The notes below the pieces were generated by a model. It worked only from the letters and a program-made list of their open reading frames with translations, made no database searches and had not been told where the DNA came from. DNA of 52,063 nucleotides from Marinomonas lutimaris (GTDB lineage Bacteria; Pseudomonadota; Gammaproteobacteria; Pseudomonadales; Marinomonadaceae), in the NCBI RefSeq assembly GCF_019426345.1, contig NZ_JAHLLW010000008.1, positions 143,951-196,013 on the forward strand, written 5' to 3'. Every line of letters starts with the position of its first letter. Position 1 is the first letter of the stretch. Made by a program: the position numbers and the translations under genes. This document shows, piece by piece, positions 7,835 through 16,805 of the stretch.

Positions 7835-9208
7835 ATGTCTTATCAGTACGACTTATTTGTTATTGGCGCCGGTTCAGGTGGCGTTCGTGCTAGCCGTGTT
7901 GCGGCATCCAAAGGTTATAAAGTTGCGGTTGCCGAAGGCAGCGCATTAGGTGGAACTTGCGTTAACATTGGTTGTGTGCCTAAAAAGCTATTTGTTTATG
8001 GTTCTGAATATGGTCATGGCTTTGAAGAAGCGGCAGGCTTTGGTTGGTCTCATCAAGGTGTAGAATTTAACTGGTCTGTTTTACGTGATAACAAAACCAA
8101 AGAAATTCAGCGTCTAAACGGCATTTATGGCAATTTGCTTGGTAATGCTGGTGTTGAACTTATAACGGGTTATGCGAGCTTTGTAGATGAGCACACCGTC
8201 ATGGTGGATGGAAAAACCTACACAGCGGAACGTATCTTGATCGCCGTTGGTGCTAAGCCTTTTATTCCTGAATTCAAAGGCAGCGATTTAGTTGTTAGCT
8301 CTAACGAAATGTTCTTCCTAGAAGAGCTGCCTAAAAAAGCCCTTGTTGTTGGCGGTGGTTATATTGCCGTTGAATTCGCGGGGATTTTGAATGGTCTGGG
8401 GGTTGATACTAGCCTTGCTTATCGTGGTGATCAGCTACTTCGTGGCTTTGACCAAGATGTCCGCGATTTTGCCAGTGAAGAATACAAAAAGTCTGGTATT
8501 GATGTGCGTTTGAATACGGACGTTGAAAGTATTGAGCTTGCCGATACGACTAATCCAAACGGTGCTCGAACGGTGCATTTTAAAGATGGTCACTCGGAAG
8601 AATTTGGTCTCATTCTTTATGCAACCGGTCGCGTACCAAATGTTGCTTCGTTGGAGCTTGAAAAAGCGGGTGTTAAAACCGGCAAAAATGGCGCAGTGAT
8701 TATTGATAAGAATTTCACCACGTCTGCGAAAAGTGTTTTTGCCCTTGGGGACGTGACCGACAATATTCAGCTAACGCCTGTTGCTATCAAAGAAGCCATG
8801 GCGCTTATCGCTTATTGGTTCGATGGCAAAGAAGTGGACTTTGATTACGACAATATTCCAACCGCTGTCTTCAGCCAGCCAGCTATCGGTACTGTCGGAT
8901 TAACCGAACAAGAAGCTGAAAAACGTGGTCTAGACTTCCGAGTTTATCAAACGGATTTTCGTCCTATGAAGCACACATTAAGCGGCGGCACATCACGTTC
9001 TTTGATGAAGCTATTGGTGAACAATGTGGACGACAAAGTCATTGGCGCACACATGGTGGGAGATTACTCTGGTGAGATCATTCAAGGCTTAGGTATTGCG
9101 ATCAAAGCTGGAGCAACCAAAGCGGACTTCGACGATACCGTGGGTGTTCACCCAACAAGCGCTGAAGAATTTGTTACCTTCTCTGCTGCGTCTTTAAAGA
9201 AAAAATAA
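7835..9208 (+). CDS. gorA: glutathione-disulfide reductase
   Basis: NADPH- and FAD-dependent reduction of glutathione disulfide in the cytosol. The protein has 457 residues and starts with an FAD-binding GAGSGG (11-16). The redox-active pair is GGTCVNIGCVPKK with C42 and C47, the same numbering as in E. coli Gor. The second dinucleotide fold GGGYIAVEFAG is followed by AYRGDQLLR, whose arginines fit the NADPH-specific glutathione reductases rather than lipoamide dehydrogenase. The C-terminal VHPTSAEEFV carries the catalytic His-Glu pair from the partner subunit of the dimer. GGAG precedes the ATG by the usual distance. It is a single-gene unit closed by the terminator at 9271. Confidence 0.95.
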   Translation: MSYQYDLFVIGAGSGGVRASRVAASKGYKVAVAEGSALGGTCVNIGCVPKKLFVYGSEYGHGFEEAAGFGWSHQGVEFNWSVLRDNKTKEIQRLNGIYGNLLGNAGVELITGYASFVDEHTVMVDGKTYTAERILIAVGAKPFIPEFKGSDLVVSSNEMFFLEELPKKALVVGGGYIAVEFAGILNGLGVDTSLAYRGDQLLRGFDQDVRDFASEEYKKSGIDVRLNTDVESIELADTTNPNGARTVHFKDGHSEEFGLILYATGRVPNVASLELEKAGVKTGKNGAVIIDKNFTTSAKSVFALGDVTDNIQLTPVAIKEAMALIAYWFDGKEVDFDYDNIPTAVFSQPAIGTVGLTEQEAEKRGLDFRVYQTDFRPMKHTLSGGTSRSLMKLLVNNVDDKVIGAHMVGDYSGEIIQGLGIAIKAGATKADFDDTVGVHPTSAEEFVTFSAASLKKK

Positions 9209-9270
9209 GACGAAAACACAAGCTCGGCCTTACTGGCTCAACGGCATCGGCTCAGTTAATGACCTTAACA

Positions 9271-9309
9271 AAGACGCCTCGGTAAATTTTATCGGGGCGT
9301 CTTTTTTGT
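9271..9309 (+). terminator. intrinsic terminator of gorA
   Basis: AAGACGCC (9271-9278) pairs with GGCGTCTT (9296-9303), followed by a run of T. The A-rich complement side is weaker, so mainly gorA is served; the convergent lyase gene ends at 9355. Confidence 0.75.
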
Positions 9310-9354
9310 TTTGGTTATCGCGTGTTTTCTTAATATTGCTTATCTTAATTCTGT

Positions 9355-11004
9355 TTATAGAGTGCAAGAGTAAATCGATTTAACATCCATGGTATTTTTG
9401 ATGCTGCCATCGGGCATCATCATGTCTCCATGAATGTATCCACCTCGGCTGCGATAAATCGGCACCAATTCACGTTGACCTTGTTTTGCCGCAATGAGGC
9501 TGAGTAGGGCGAGCGGTTCGATATCGTCGAATCGGCAGTTAATGTGATCATGACTAGTGGTAAAAAAATCTCGATTGGCACTACGTTGAAAGATATTTCC
9601 CCCCAGCTTTTCAGCAAGCGCTAAATAACTCGCCTTTTTGGTCGCTTGATGCATTTCTAAGGCTGCGAACAAGAAAAGCGGTTCGTCTGCCTGGGTTTCC
9701 AGATTGACGTTTGGTTCATCGCTTACCCAGTTGCCAAGATCAAAATGTTTTGCCATAGCACAGACGGTAGCCCAAATGATATTGCTCTGGTTCCCAACCG
9801 AACAGTTTTCTATCCAGTTAGTGACGTAAGCAAGAAAAACATGAGAAGGAACAGGGCGACGAATAATTTCTACGCCCTTTTTACCATAATAACCGTAACG
9901 AGGAATTTGTTGTCCTGTTAGGTCTTTGCCATCGGCGAACATGGGCTTGATTTCATTTGTATTGGCATCGTAGGCGTAATACGCCCAGGCCTCCAAGCCT
10001 TCCGTCGTCCAATCTAATAGCTGTTTGCCATCCTTACCAAGCTCTCTTGCGAGCAGGGTTTGCGCTAGACCGCAGTCCCCATAAATTCCTTCTGGCCCAT
10101 TAAGAGCCTCTTCATCCATCTTGAACAATACCCAAGCTTCTTTCGCCACATCGCCGTATTCTGGACCAAATTGACGTTGGGCTCTGTCGCCCCAAAATGA
10201 GAAGGTGTATTGTGGGTCTTTTTCGTCTTCTGGCGCGTCGCCTGTTTTTAATGGGCGATTGTATTGGTAGCAACCAAGCTTGGTGTCTGGGTGACGGCTG
10301 TTGACGTATTGACTCATTAAAAACTCTGCCCAAGAAAGGGCTTTTTCATCGCGATCTAGCTTAGAGAGCATTCCTGCGCTGAACACGAGATCGTTACCGA
10401 TATTCACAAAAGACAAACCTTTCATTTCGCGGAGTGGCTCTAGGTGTTTATTTTGTGGTCTATCCCAAAAAATTGCTTCATCGAATTCTAATCCGTAGCT
10501 GCCGTGGCGAGACATTTCCATGTTATCCCAGTTTGTCACATGACAGTTCCAAATCGCCTTGATCATTCGGCTGGTGGCGGTTGGATTGGTTTCATACATG
10601 AGTTCATAAAACGGGCAATGATGTTTAAGTTCGTGCACCATATTTTTGTTTTCTGGCCCTACGGTATTGAGCGTTTTCAAATCCAGAAAAGAGTGACCGC
10701 CCCAACGAATAAGGCCACTTGAATCGGCATTGTCAAAGTGCCACTGAATAGCATCTTGTGCAGCTTGTTTGTATTTTTGCTGATTAGTTAACGCACTCAA
10801 TCCACAAAAAAAGCGGAACAAATTTTGTTGGCTGGCAATGTTGGAGGGTTCCCACTCGGCGCCGTCCGTATTTTTCCACGTCACCGGTTTGCCATTAAAT
10901 GTGTTGCAGCCATCAAAGAAAAGCGGTGTTCCGTGGTACGGGTCACGATAGTTTTGAAGAATGGTGTCAGCGTAGTGGGTTAAATAGTCCAGCATTTTTT
11001 GCAT
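9355..11004 (-). CDS. pectate lyase family 2 (PL2), cytoplasmic exo-type
   Basis: A 549-residue protein without signal peptide that resembles polysaccharide lyase family 2 (periplasmic pectate lyase PelY and cytosolic PelW or YePL2B). Family-like features are the N-terminal YADTILQNYRDPYHGTPL, ASQQNLFRFFCGLSAL, the WGGHSFLDL segment, MVHELKHHCPFYELMY and NMEMSRHGSYG. Length also fits (about 540-570). Enzymes of this family cleave oligogalacturonates by beta-elimination using a transition metal; lack of an export signal points to the cytosolic, exo-acting branch. Catalytic residues were not assigned by alignment. A palindrome very like a KdgR box, about 65 bases upstream, independently supports a pectin-catabolic role. 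No other pectin gene is in the window. Alternative: another (alpha/alpha) toroid glycan enzyme. Confidence 0.62.
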   Translation of the reverse strand: MQKMLDYLTHYADTILQNYRDPYHGTPLFFDGCNTFNGKPVTWKNTDGAEWEPSNIASQQNLFRFFCGLSALTNQQKYKQAAQDAIQWHFDNADSSGLIRWGGHSFLDLKTLNTVGPENKNMVHELKHHCPFYELMYETNPTATSRMIKAIWNCHVTNWDNMEMSRHGSYGLEFDEAIFWDRPQNKHLEPLREMKGLSFVNIGNDLVFSAGMLSKLDRDEKALSWAEFLMSQYVNSRHPDTKLGCYQYNRPLKTGDAPEDEKDPQYTFSFWGDRAQRQFGPEYGDVAKEAWVLFKMDEEALNGPEGIYGDCGLAQTLLARELGKDGKQLLDWTTEGLEAWAYYAYDANTNEIKPMFADGKDLTGQQIPRYGYYGKKGVEIIRRPVPSHVFLAYVTNWIENCSVGNQSNIIWATVCAMAKHFDLGNWVSDEPNVNLETQADEPLFLFAALEMHQATKKASYLALAEKLGGNIFQRSANRDFFTTSHDHINCRFDDIEPLALLSLIAAKQGQRELVPIYRSRGGYIHGDMMMPDGSIKNTMDVKSIYSCTL

Positions 11005-11066
11005 TGTGTTTATCCGTTTTTTATTCTTTCTATCATACTAAAGGAGATTATTGTTAGTCTCCATAA

Positions 11067-11091
11067 AAAATTAAAACATTGTTTTATTTTT
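11067..11091. promoter_or_regulatory. KdgR-like palindrome upstream of the pectate lyase gene
   Basis: A 25-bp palindrome centred on 11079 with one mismatched pair; its core is AAAACATTGTTTT (11073-11085). By eye it agrees at about 18 of 21 positions with the enterobacterial KdgR (IclR family) box, which has the core GAAACATTGTTTC. It lies in the divergent region between the pectate lyase (start 11004) and pepD (start 11227), nearer the lyase. A second inverted repeat, GGAGA-N10-TCTCC, lies at 11043-11062. KdgR itself is not encoded here. Confidence 0.45.
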
Positions 11092-11226
11092 GTTTTGAAA
11101 GGTCGATATAGCGGCACATACGTTTTCTCTATCGGCGTAGTCTTAATTTCGATTGCCTCTACTCATGCTCTTCTTTAATGTTCCTAACACAATTAGGTAC
11201 TAATGAAAAAATACTAAGAGAGCAGT

Positions 11227-12699
11227 ATGAACGACGTTTTAGCCACACTAGAGCCAAAAGCCATTTGGCGTCATTTCCAAACATTATGTAATACACCGCG
11301 TCCGTCATATCACGAAGCAGCATTAAGAGAGCATCTAATTCAATGGGCGACGGATTTAGGCCATGAAACCTATGTTGACCCAGTGGGAAACCTGCTAATT
11401 CGCAAAGCCGCGAGCAAAGGCATGGAAGACAGAGAAACCGTCGTCTTACAAGGCCACTTGGACATGGTGGCGCAAAAGAACGCTGATATTGACCACGACT
11501 TCACCAAAGACTCGATTATCACTCAAGTGATCGATGGCTGGGTTCAAGCCACCGGAACAACGCTTGGTGCTGATAATGGCATTGGTGTGGCTGCTGCGAT
11601 GGCTGTATTGGAATCGACTGATTTAGCTCACGGGCCAATTGAAGCCTTATTTACCATCGAAGAAGAAACCAGCTTACGTGGTGCATTGCAGCTTGAAGAG
11701 GGCATTCTGAAAGGCAAAATCTTATTGAACTTGGATTCAGAGGATCGCGGTGATGTGTACATCGGCTGTGCTGGTGGCATGGACATCAATGTGGCAAAAC
11801 AATATCCCATTGTGGCGACTGGCAGTGATAAGAAAGCGTTCAAAATAACTGTGTCGGGCTTACGTGGCGGACATTCAGGTTTGGATATTCATAAAGGCCG
11901 CGCCAGTGCGAACGTGCTTATTGTGCGCTTGTTAAACCTTCTCAAAGAGCGCTGTGACTTTGGTTTAAGCTCGTTTACTGGTGGAACACTGCGCAACGCT
12001 ATTTCTCGAGACGCCGTAGCGACGATTAATATAAGTGACAAAGACCAAGCCAAGTTATTTGCTTTTATCGAAGAGTTCGAAAAAGCCACTAAGGCAGAAT
12101 TTATTACCACGGAAGCGAATTTGATGGTGACGTTAGAAACCGCTGAATTGGATACTGAACTGGAAGCAAACGATAAAGACGCCTTGTTAAATGCCATGTA
12201 CTGCGCGCCTCACGGTGTTCATCGCATGAGCGCTGACTTGGAAGGCGTAACAGAAACCTCCTGCAACTTTGGCGTGATCAACCTGCGTAACACGGCAGAT
12301 GGCAAAAAAGTCTTTGATGCCTGTTTGTTAGTGCGCTCCCTTGTGGATTCAGCCGTAGAGCACCTTGCTTACGTGGCAAAATCTGCCTTCTCCTTGATCC
12401 AAGCAGACGTGAAGCTAGAAAACGGTTACCCAGGCTGGCGTCCAGATACAAAAGCAGGCTTGCTCAAGCATTTCTTAACAGTGCACACTGAGGTTATGGG
12501 TCATGAAGCCAATGTGAAAGTGATTCACGCTGGTCTTGAATGCGGTATCATCGGCGCAAAATACCCAGGCATGGAAATGGTCTCCTTTGGCCCGAATATC
12601 CGTGGTGCCCATTCACCAACTGAGCGCATGGAGATAGACTCCGTTGGGGATTTTTGGCGACTACTTGTGGCTCTTTTAGAATCTGTGCCACAGCACTAG
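11227..12699 (+). CDS. pepD: aminoacyl-histidine dipeptidase (peptidase D, M20 family)
   Basis: Cytosolic Xaa-His dipeptidase that frees amino acids from dipeptides such as carnosine. It has 490 residues, close to E. coli PepD (485). The co-catalytic zinc motifs of the M20C family are visible: HLDM (H77, D79), GADNGIG (D116), the EEE catalytic/metal cluster at 145-147, LNLDSED, and the late histidine in IRGAHSPTER. The inserted lid/dimerisation domain lies between about 200 and 400 with the typical SGLRGGHSGLDIHKGR segment. The ATG has GAGAG upstream. It is transcribed away from the pectate lyase gene and is the last core gene before the accessory island. Confidence 0.95.
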   Translation: MNDVLATLEPKAIWRHFQTLCNTPRPSYHEAALREHLIQWATDLGHETYVDPVGNLLIRKAASKGMEDRETVVLQGHLDMVAQKNADIDHDFTKDSIITQVIDGWVQATGTTLGADNGIGVAAAMAVLESTDLAHGPIEALFTIEEETSLRGALQLEEGILKGKILLNLDSEDRGDVYIGCAGGMDINVAKQYPIVATGSDKKAFKITVSGLRGGHSGLDIHKGRASANVLIVRLLNLLKERCDFGLSSFTGGTLRNAISRDAVATINISDKDQAKLFAFIEEFEKATKAEFITTEANLMVTLETAELDTELEANDKDALLNAMYCAPHGVHRMSADLEGVTETSCNFGVINLRNTADGKKVFDACLLVRSLVDSAVEHLAYVAKSAFSLIQADVKLENGYPGWRPDTKAGLLKHFLTVHTEVMGHEANVKVIHAGLECGIIGAKYPGMEMVSFGPNIRGAHSPTERMEIDSVGDFWRLLVALLESVPQH

Positions 12700-12841
12700 T
12701 TCTTTGGGCTTACGCACATGGTAGCCAGCAGAGTTAATCGCAGGTTATTCAAATTAAGGCTAGATGTCTTTGCATAATTTTGCCACAATACTTTTCATTT
12801 AGGCCAATACCTCATTTTCGAACAGAGGCTCAACACGTATC

Positions 12842-13693
12842 ATGTCAAGCATTGCCATCACTGATCTGACAGTGGTCAGGGACGTTGATAACGTCCCTCG
12901 GCCTGTTGTCGCCCTGAGTGCCACGTCGGTAACAAAGGGCTGGGAACATGCGAGGCATCAGCACCATAAGGCGCAGCTGCTTTACTCCGTTCGCGGCATC
13001 CTCAACTGCGAAGTCGATGACGGCATCTGGATAGTGCCGCCGCAGTGCGCTGTATGGATACCGGGAAACTTGTCCCACTCGGCCAGAGGATCGGGTGAAA
13101 CGGAGTGTTATTGCCTGTTTGTTGAGCCCGATGCCACACTGGAGCTTCCAAAAAACTGTTGCACGATTTCGGTATCGCCGCTGCTACATGAGTTGCTCCT
13201 GAAGGTGGTGGGTTTTCCTGAGCTGTATGCGCTGGGGGGACGGGAAGACCGACTGATCGCCACATTACTGGATGAATTGGCGGCGGCTCCAGTAGAAGAT
13301 CTCCATCTGCCGATGCCACGCGATCCTCGATTGCGTCGGCTCGCGGAAATGCTGCTGTCCGACCCCACAGACAAAACATTGAAGGGCGATTTGGCTACCC
13401 GCATAGGCATGAGCGAACGTAACATGAGTCGTCTTCTGATGCACGAAATCGGCATGAGTTTCGGTCGCTGGCGTCGGCAACTGCATGTGATCCTTTCACT
13501 TCAACGCCTGACCAAAGGCGAAAGCGTGCAGACGGTGGCGTTGGAATTGGGTTATGAGAATGCTAGCGGCTTCGTCACCATGTTCCGCAAGGCGGTTGGT
13601 AAGCCTCCGGCTCGATACCTCTCTGATCGAACAATTGGCACAGAGCCTGTTTCCGTGCCCGGTATCATACTCACCGAGCAAATTTCCTCCTGA
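12842..13693 (+). CDS. AraC-family transcriptional regulator at the island edge
   Basis: A 283-residue DNA-binding regulator. Residues 20-120 form a cupin-type sensor domain (HARHQHHKAQLLY, VPPQCAVWIPGN, HSARGSGETECY). The two AraC helix-turn-helix motifs follow: KGDLATRIGMSERNMSRLL near 180-200 and VALELGYENASGFVTMF near 232-248. The gene is G+C richer than pepD before it, which suggests transfer. It stands directly upstream of the TonB receptor on the same strand but is separated from it by 290 bases that hold a conserved promoter element. The same element recurs before the alcohol dehydrogenase, so this protein is the obvious candidate to bind both. The effector is unknown. A hairpin without T-run follows the stop. 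Confidence 0.85.
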   Translation: MSSIAITDLTVVRDVDNVPRPVVALSATSVTKGWEHARHQHHKAQLLYSVRGILNCEVDDGIWIVPPQCAVWIPGNLSHSARGSGETECYCLFVEPDATLELPKNCCTISVSPLLHELLLKVVGFPELYALGGREDRLIATLLDELAAAPVEDLHLPMPRDPRLRRLAEMLLSDPTDKTLKGDLATRIGMSERNMSRLLMHEIGMSFGRWRRQLHVILSLQRLTKGESVQTVALELGYENASGFVTMFRKAVGKPPARYLSDRTIGTEPVSVPGIILTEQISS

Positions 13694-13715
13694 TTGGATC
13701 GACGGCGATCCAATC
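13692..13715. repeat. hairpin at the end of the AraC gene
   Basis: GATTGGATC (13692-13700) is exactly complementary to GATCCAATC (13707-13715), with a GACGGC loop, immediately after the stop codon. There is no T-run, so it is at best a weak terminator or an RNA 3'-end stabiliser. Confidence 0.45.
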
Positions 13716-13894
13716 CACAAGATTGTCTGAATTGAGCAATGCTTTGACACGGCATCGCTGTCAGCATTTCTGATGAAGCCGATAGATTGAAAAATTCGGG
13801 CAGCTACCCGCGAAAACACACTTCCATATTACGAAATTAAGACAATTTATTTTTCAATACAGCTAAAAGCATTGGAGCAAGTACATTTGGCCGT

Positions 13895-13973
13895 ATTGAA
13901 CAATAATCTGTCCGGATTTCGCAATGACTCCCCTTTGTCTTCATTGTTAAATAAGGTATCTAAATGCAAATGA
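13895..13973 (+). promoter_or_regulatory. conserved island promoter element, copy A (before the TonB receptor)
   Basis: Aligns without gaps to 17317-17395 with about 58 of 79 identical bases by eye. Shared blocks are TGTCCG-ATTTC (from 13909), the inverted repeat CAATGA (13922-13927) and TCATTG (13941-13946) spaced by 13 bases, a -10-like TTAAAT (13947-13952), and AGGT followed by CTAAAT. There is no good -35, as at promoters activated by AraC proteins. The adjacent AraC gene is the likely partner. Confidence 0.6.
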
Positions 13974-14026
13974 GTATTGTTTATGAAAAAACTCACAACT
14001 ACTTGGAAGTCACGTTGGTCAATTAA
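13964..14026 (+). CDS. possible 20-codon leader peptide overlapping the receptor start
   Basis: ATG at 13964 is placed 7-8 bases after AAGG (13954-13957) and opens a frame of 20 codons (MQMSIVYEKTHNYLEVTLVN) that overlaps the receptor start in another frame. The receptor ATG itself has no clear ribosome-binding site, so translation could be coupled through this leader. It may equally be chance. Nothing else supports it. Confidence 0.2.
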   Translation: MQMSIVYEKTHNYLEVTLVN

Positions 14027-16289
14027 CAGGTGCGCAGACCGAGCCGTCTATCCCCAATTTGATGAAGCGAACAAAGGTACTGCAAAGAGTACACCTCGCC
14101 TTGTGTTAGGCTCGGCACTTTCGGCAGCTGTTCTCATTAACACGCAGAGCGCATTCGCTGCTGAATCAGAGCAGAATCAAACCAAATCGGGAAAAAATTC
14201 TCAAGAGGAAGCAGCTTTACCAACCACCAACGTAACGGAGCGCATGGAGGTCATCAGCGTAACGGGGCGCATGGAGACGCCGACCACCGAAGGTACAGGA
14301 TCTTATACCACGGACGAAACGGCGGCTGCGACCCGCCTGCCTCTATCATTGCGCGAGACGCCGCAATCAGTGGTGATTATCACCCGCCAGCGCATGGAGG
14401 ACCAGAAACTGAACTCAGTCAAAGATGTGCTGGAAAACAGTACTGGAATATCCTCAAGCACAAACGACACCGAAAGGGTGAGTTTCTATTCGCGGGGCTT
14501 CCAGATCGACAGCTTCCAGTTTGACGGCATCCCGACGGCCTATTTTGAGGGAACCAGCTTCTTGGATACTGAATTTTACGATCGCATCGAGATCGTACGC
14601 GGCGCTACTGGTTTACTGACTGGCGCAGGCAATCCATCGGCTTCAGTGAACTTGGTGCGTAAACGCCCAACGCGCGAGTTATCAACTTCTGCATCGGTCA
14701 GCGCCGGCTCTTGGGACAACTATCGCGGTATGGTCGATGTATCGACACCGCTGACCGAGGACGGTCGCATCCGAGCACGACTAGTGGGAGTTTATCAGGA
14801 TCGAGACTCTTTCATCGACCGTTATCAGCAAAATAAAGATGCGTTTTATGGTGTTATCGAGGCGGATCTTACACCTAATACGATCTTTAGTTTGGGCTAC
14901 GACAATCAGGACATCCGAGCCGACGGCACGACATGGGGAGGCATGCCAATCTGGTTCAGCGACGGTACAAAAGCCAACTGGCCGCGTTCTAAGTCCTTGG
15001 CTGCTGACTGGAGCGGCTGGGACAACTCACTGCAGACAATTTTTTCGAGTATCGAGCACCATTTTGACAATGACTGGACAGCGCGTGCTGTGTTTACACA
15101 TCAGGAGACCGACTCCAATGCAAAGCTGTTCAGCGGCTCTGGATATCCAGATCGCGTAACTGGCCAGGGCTTATTTCCGGTTGGTCTGGCGAGTAAGACC
15201 TCTACACGTCAGAACAGTTTTGATGCAATGGCATCTGGCCCCTTCCAGCTTTTCAGTCGCCAACACGAACTGGTGGTGGGTGTCATGGGATCGAAGCGAA
15301 CATCTAATCAGGATAGCACTGATTTTGTTTTTGGGAGTACTTCAATGGGTAGTATCTACGACTGGAATGGCAACTACCCTGAGCTAGATTTCGCCGCAGC
15401 CGGCTACACGCCCACCGACATCACCACCAAACAAAGTGGTATCTATAGTGCAGCGCGTTTCTCGCTGGCCGAACCATTGAAGCTCATAATCGGAGGACGG
15501 TTTAGCAACTACGAGGTTGATCAGGACACCAACGGCGCCCGATTCCACTACAAAAAAACAGGCGAGTTTACGCCCTATACAGGGCTGATTTACGACATCA
15601 ATGACACCTACTCGGCTTATGTCAGCTATACGGAGACTTTTAATCCACAGACCTACCGCGATAGCGATGGCAACGTGCTCAAACCCACGACGGGCAAGAA
15701 CAAGGAGATTGGCCTGAAGGGCGAATATCTTGACGGGCGCCTGAACGCGTCGGTTTCCCTGTTTGAAGTACGATTGGATAACCTAGGTCAAATCGATGCG
15801 GGACAGATCCTCTCCGATGGCACCCAGGCTTATTACGGTGCTAGCGGCACCAAGTCTCGCGGGATCGACGTTGACGTGCAGGGTGAGTTAATGCAGGACT
15901 GGAATCTCTACGCTGGGGTGTCGCACTTCACCGGATCCGATTCATCAGATGTGAGATTAAGTAGCCAATTGCCGCGTACCACAGCGCGGCTGTTCACTAC
16001 CTACCGGCTTCCGGCGGCATGGAACAAACTGACAGTGGGTGGTGGGATTTCTTGGCAAAGCCGCTTTTACCAGTCGGCCACCAGCCCAAGCGGAGCGGTC
16101 ACTGCAGAGCAGAAGCCCTATGCGTTGACGTCACTGATGGCGCGCTATGCTGCCACAGATAAAGTTGAGTTGACCTTTAACGTTAACAACCTATTCGACA
16201 AAAAATACACCGTTATGAATGGTTTTTTTAACCAGATGCTTTATGGAGAGTCACGTAATGTAATGGCAACGGTCAGTGTAAAGTACTAG
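13983..16289 (+). CDS. TonB-dependent siderophore receptor
   Basis: Outer-membrane beta-barrel for energised uptake of a ferric siderophore, 768 residues from the ATG at 13983 (an in-frame TTG lies two codons upstream). The N terminus is unusual: about 40 polar, basic residues precede the hydrophobic stretch VLGSALSAAVLINTQSAFA, with cleavage likely after residue 59. A TonB-box-like EVISVTG follows near residue 90. The plug is clear (RETPQSVVIITRQRMED, SRGFQIDSFQFDGIPT, RIEIVRGATGLLTGAGNPSA). The C terminus NNLFDKKYTVMNGFFNQ, YGESRNVMATVSVKY is typical of FhuE/FpvA-type receptors and ends on an aromatic residue. The ligand cannot be read from sequence; hydroxamate-type siderophores are plausible from FhuE likeness. 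Copy A of the island promoter element lies upstream and two small genes follow, probably in one operon. Confidence 0.9.
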   Translation: MKKLTTTWKSRWSINRCADRAVYPQFDEANKGTAKSTPRLVLGSALSAAVLINTQSAFAAESEQNQTKSGKNSQEEAALPTTNVTERMEVISVTGRMETPTTEGTGSYTTDETAAATRLPLSLRETPQSVVIITRQRMEDQKLNSVKDVLENSTGISSSTNDTERVSFYSRGFQIDSFQFDGIPTAYFEGTSFLDTEFYDRIEIVRGATGLLTGAGNPSASVNLVRKRPTRELSTSASVSAGSWDNYRGMVDVSTPLTEDGRIRARLVGVYQDRDSFIDRYQQNKDAFYGVIEADLTPNTIFSLGYDNQDIRADGTTWGGMPIWFSDGTKANWPRSKSLAADWSGWDNSLQTIFSSIEHHFDNDWTARAVFTHQETDSNAKLFSGSGYPDRVTGQGLFPVGLASKTSTRQNSFDAMASGPFQLFSRQHELVVGVMGSKRTSNQDSTDFVFGSTSMGSIYDWNGNYPELDFAAAGYTPTDITTKQSGIYSAARFSLAEPLKLIIGGRFSNYEVDQDTNGARFHYKKTGEFTPYTGLIYDINDTYSAYVSYTETFNPQTYRDSDGNVLKPTTGKNKEIGLKGEYLDGRLNASVSLFEVRLDNLGQIDAGQILSDGTQAYYGASGTKSRGIDVDVQGELMQDWNLYAGVSHFTGSDSSDVRLSSQLPRTTARLFTTYRLPAAWNKLTVGGGISWQSRFYQSATSPSGAVTAEQKPYALTSLMARYAATDKVELTFNVNNLFDKKYTVMNGFFNQMLYGESRNVMATVSVKY

Positions 16290-16340
16290 CGCAGCCATCG
16301 TATTCGCTCTCCACATATTAGCAATATATAAGGATCTTAT

Positions 16341-16805
16341 ATGAACTATACCCCACCAAACCTGAAATATTCTGCACAAGACTCGGTTATGAGCCACCAG
16401 CAGAACAAGCTCGCATTATTTTGGTTGACGACTGCCGTTGGTGCTGTGCTGTTTGTGACGCTCCAGTCTTTCTCCTACGTGAACGACTATGTGAAGGCGA
16501 ACGGCACGACGCCCGCGATCACCTTCGACGCCGGCGCACTGTGGATGTTTTCTATCTTCTACGGTGCCTGGATCGTCACGGTCTTGCTTGCGTTGATCGG
16601 AACCGTCCGCTCCCTGTGGACTGTACTGATCCTTGGTGGCCTTCTGGTCTTCGTGAACAGTTTTACTGGCGTGTTCGACGGGTTGCGCGATGGCGGGCAC
16701 ATCGCTTTCTCGGCACTTTTCTTCATTACCCTTCCCGGTATGTGCGCCATCGTGGTCACTTGGCGCCAACTCAAGCTAAAAGGAACACCTCATGTCGATG
16801 AATAG
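16341..16805 (+). CDS. small four-helix membrane protein of the siderophore operon
   Basis: A 154-residue protein of unknown function with four hydrophobic segments (about 24-46, 64-88, 91-110 and 120-141) and short loops. No signal peptide, metal motif or known domain is seen. The ATG has AAGGAT 8 bases upstream; an in-frame ATG at 16389 (MSHQQNK) is an alternative. It begins 51 bases after the receptor stop and overlaps the next gene by 14 bases, so receptor, this gene and the next form one likely operon. A role in inner-membrane handling of the imported ligand or in reducing iron is possible from context only. Confidence 0.7.
   Translation: MNYTPPNLKYSAQDSVMSHQQNKLALFWLTTAVGAVLFVTLQSFSYVNDYVKANGTTPAITFDAGALWMFSIFYGAWIVTVLLALIGTVRSLWTVLILGGLLVFVNSFTGVFDGLRDGGHIAFSALFFITLPGMCAIVVTWRQLKLKGTPHVDE

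Noticed and set aside
13002..13486. Several antisense open frames of 70-125 codons over the AraC gene
   Set aside because: High G+C creates stop-free antisense frames; none has a ribosome-binding site or a family pattern, and the AraC reading is clear.
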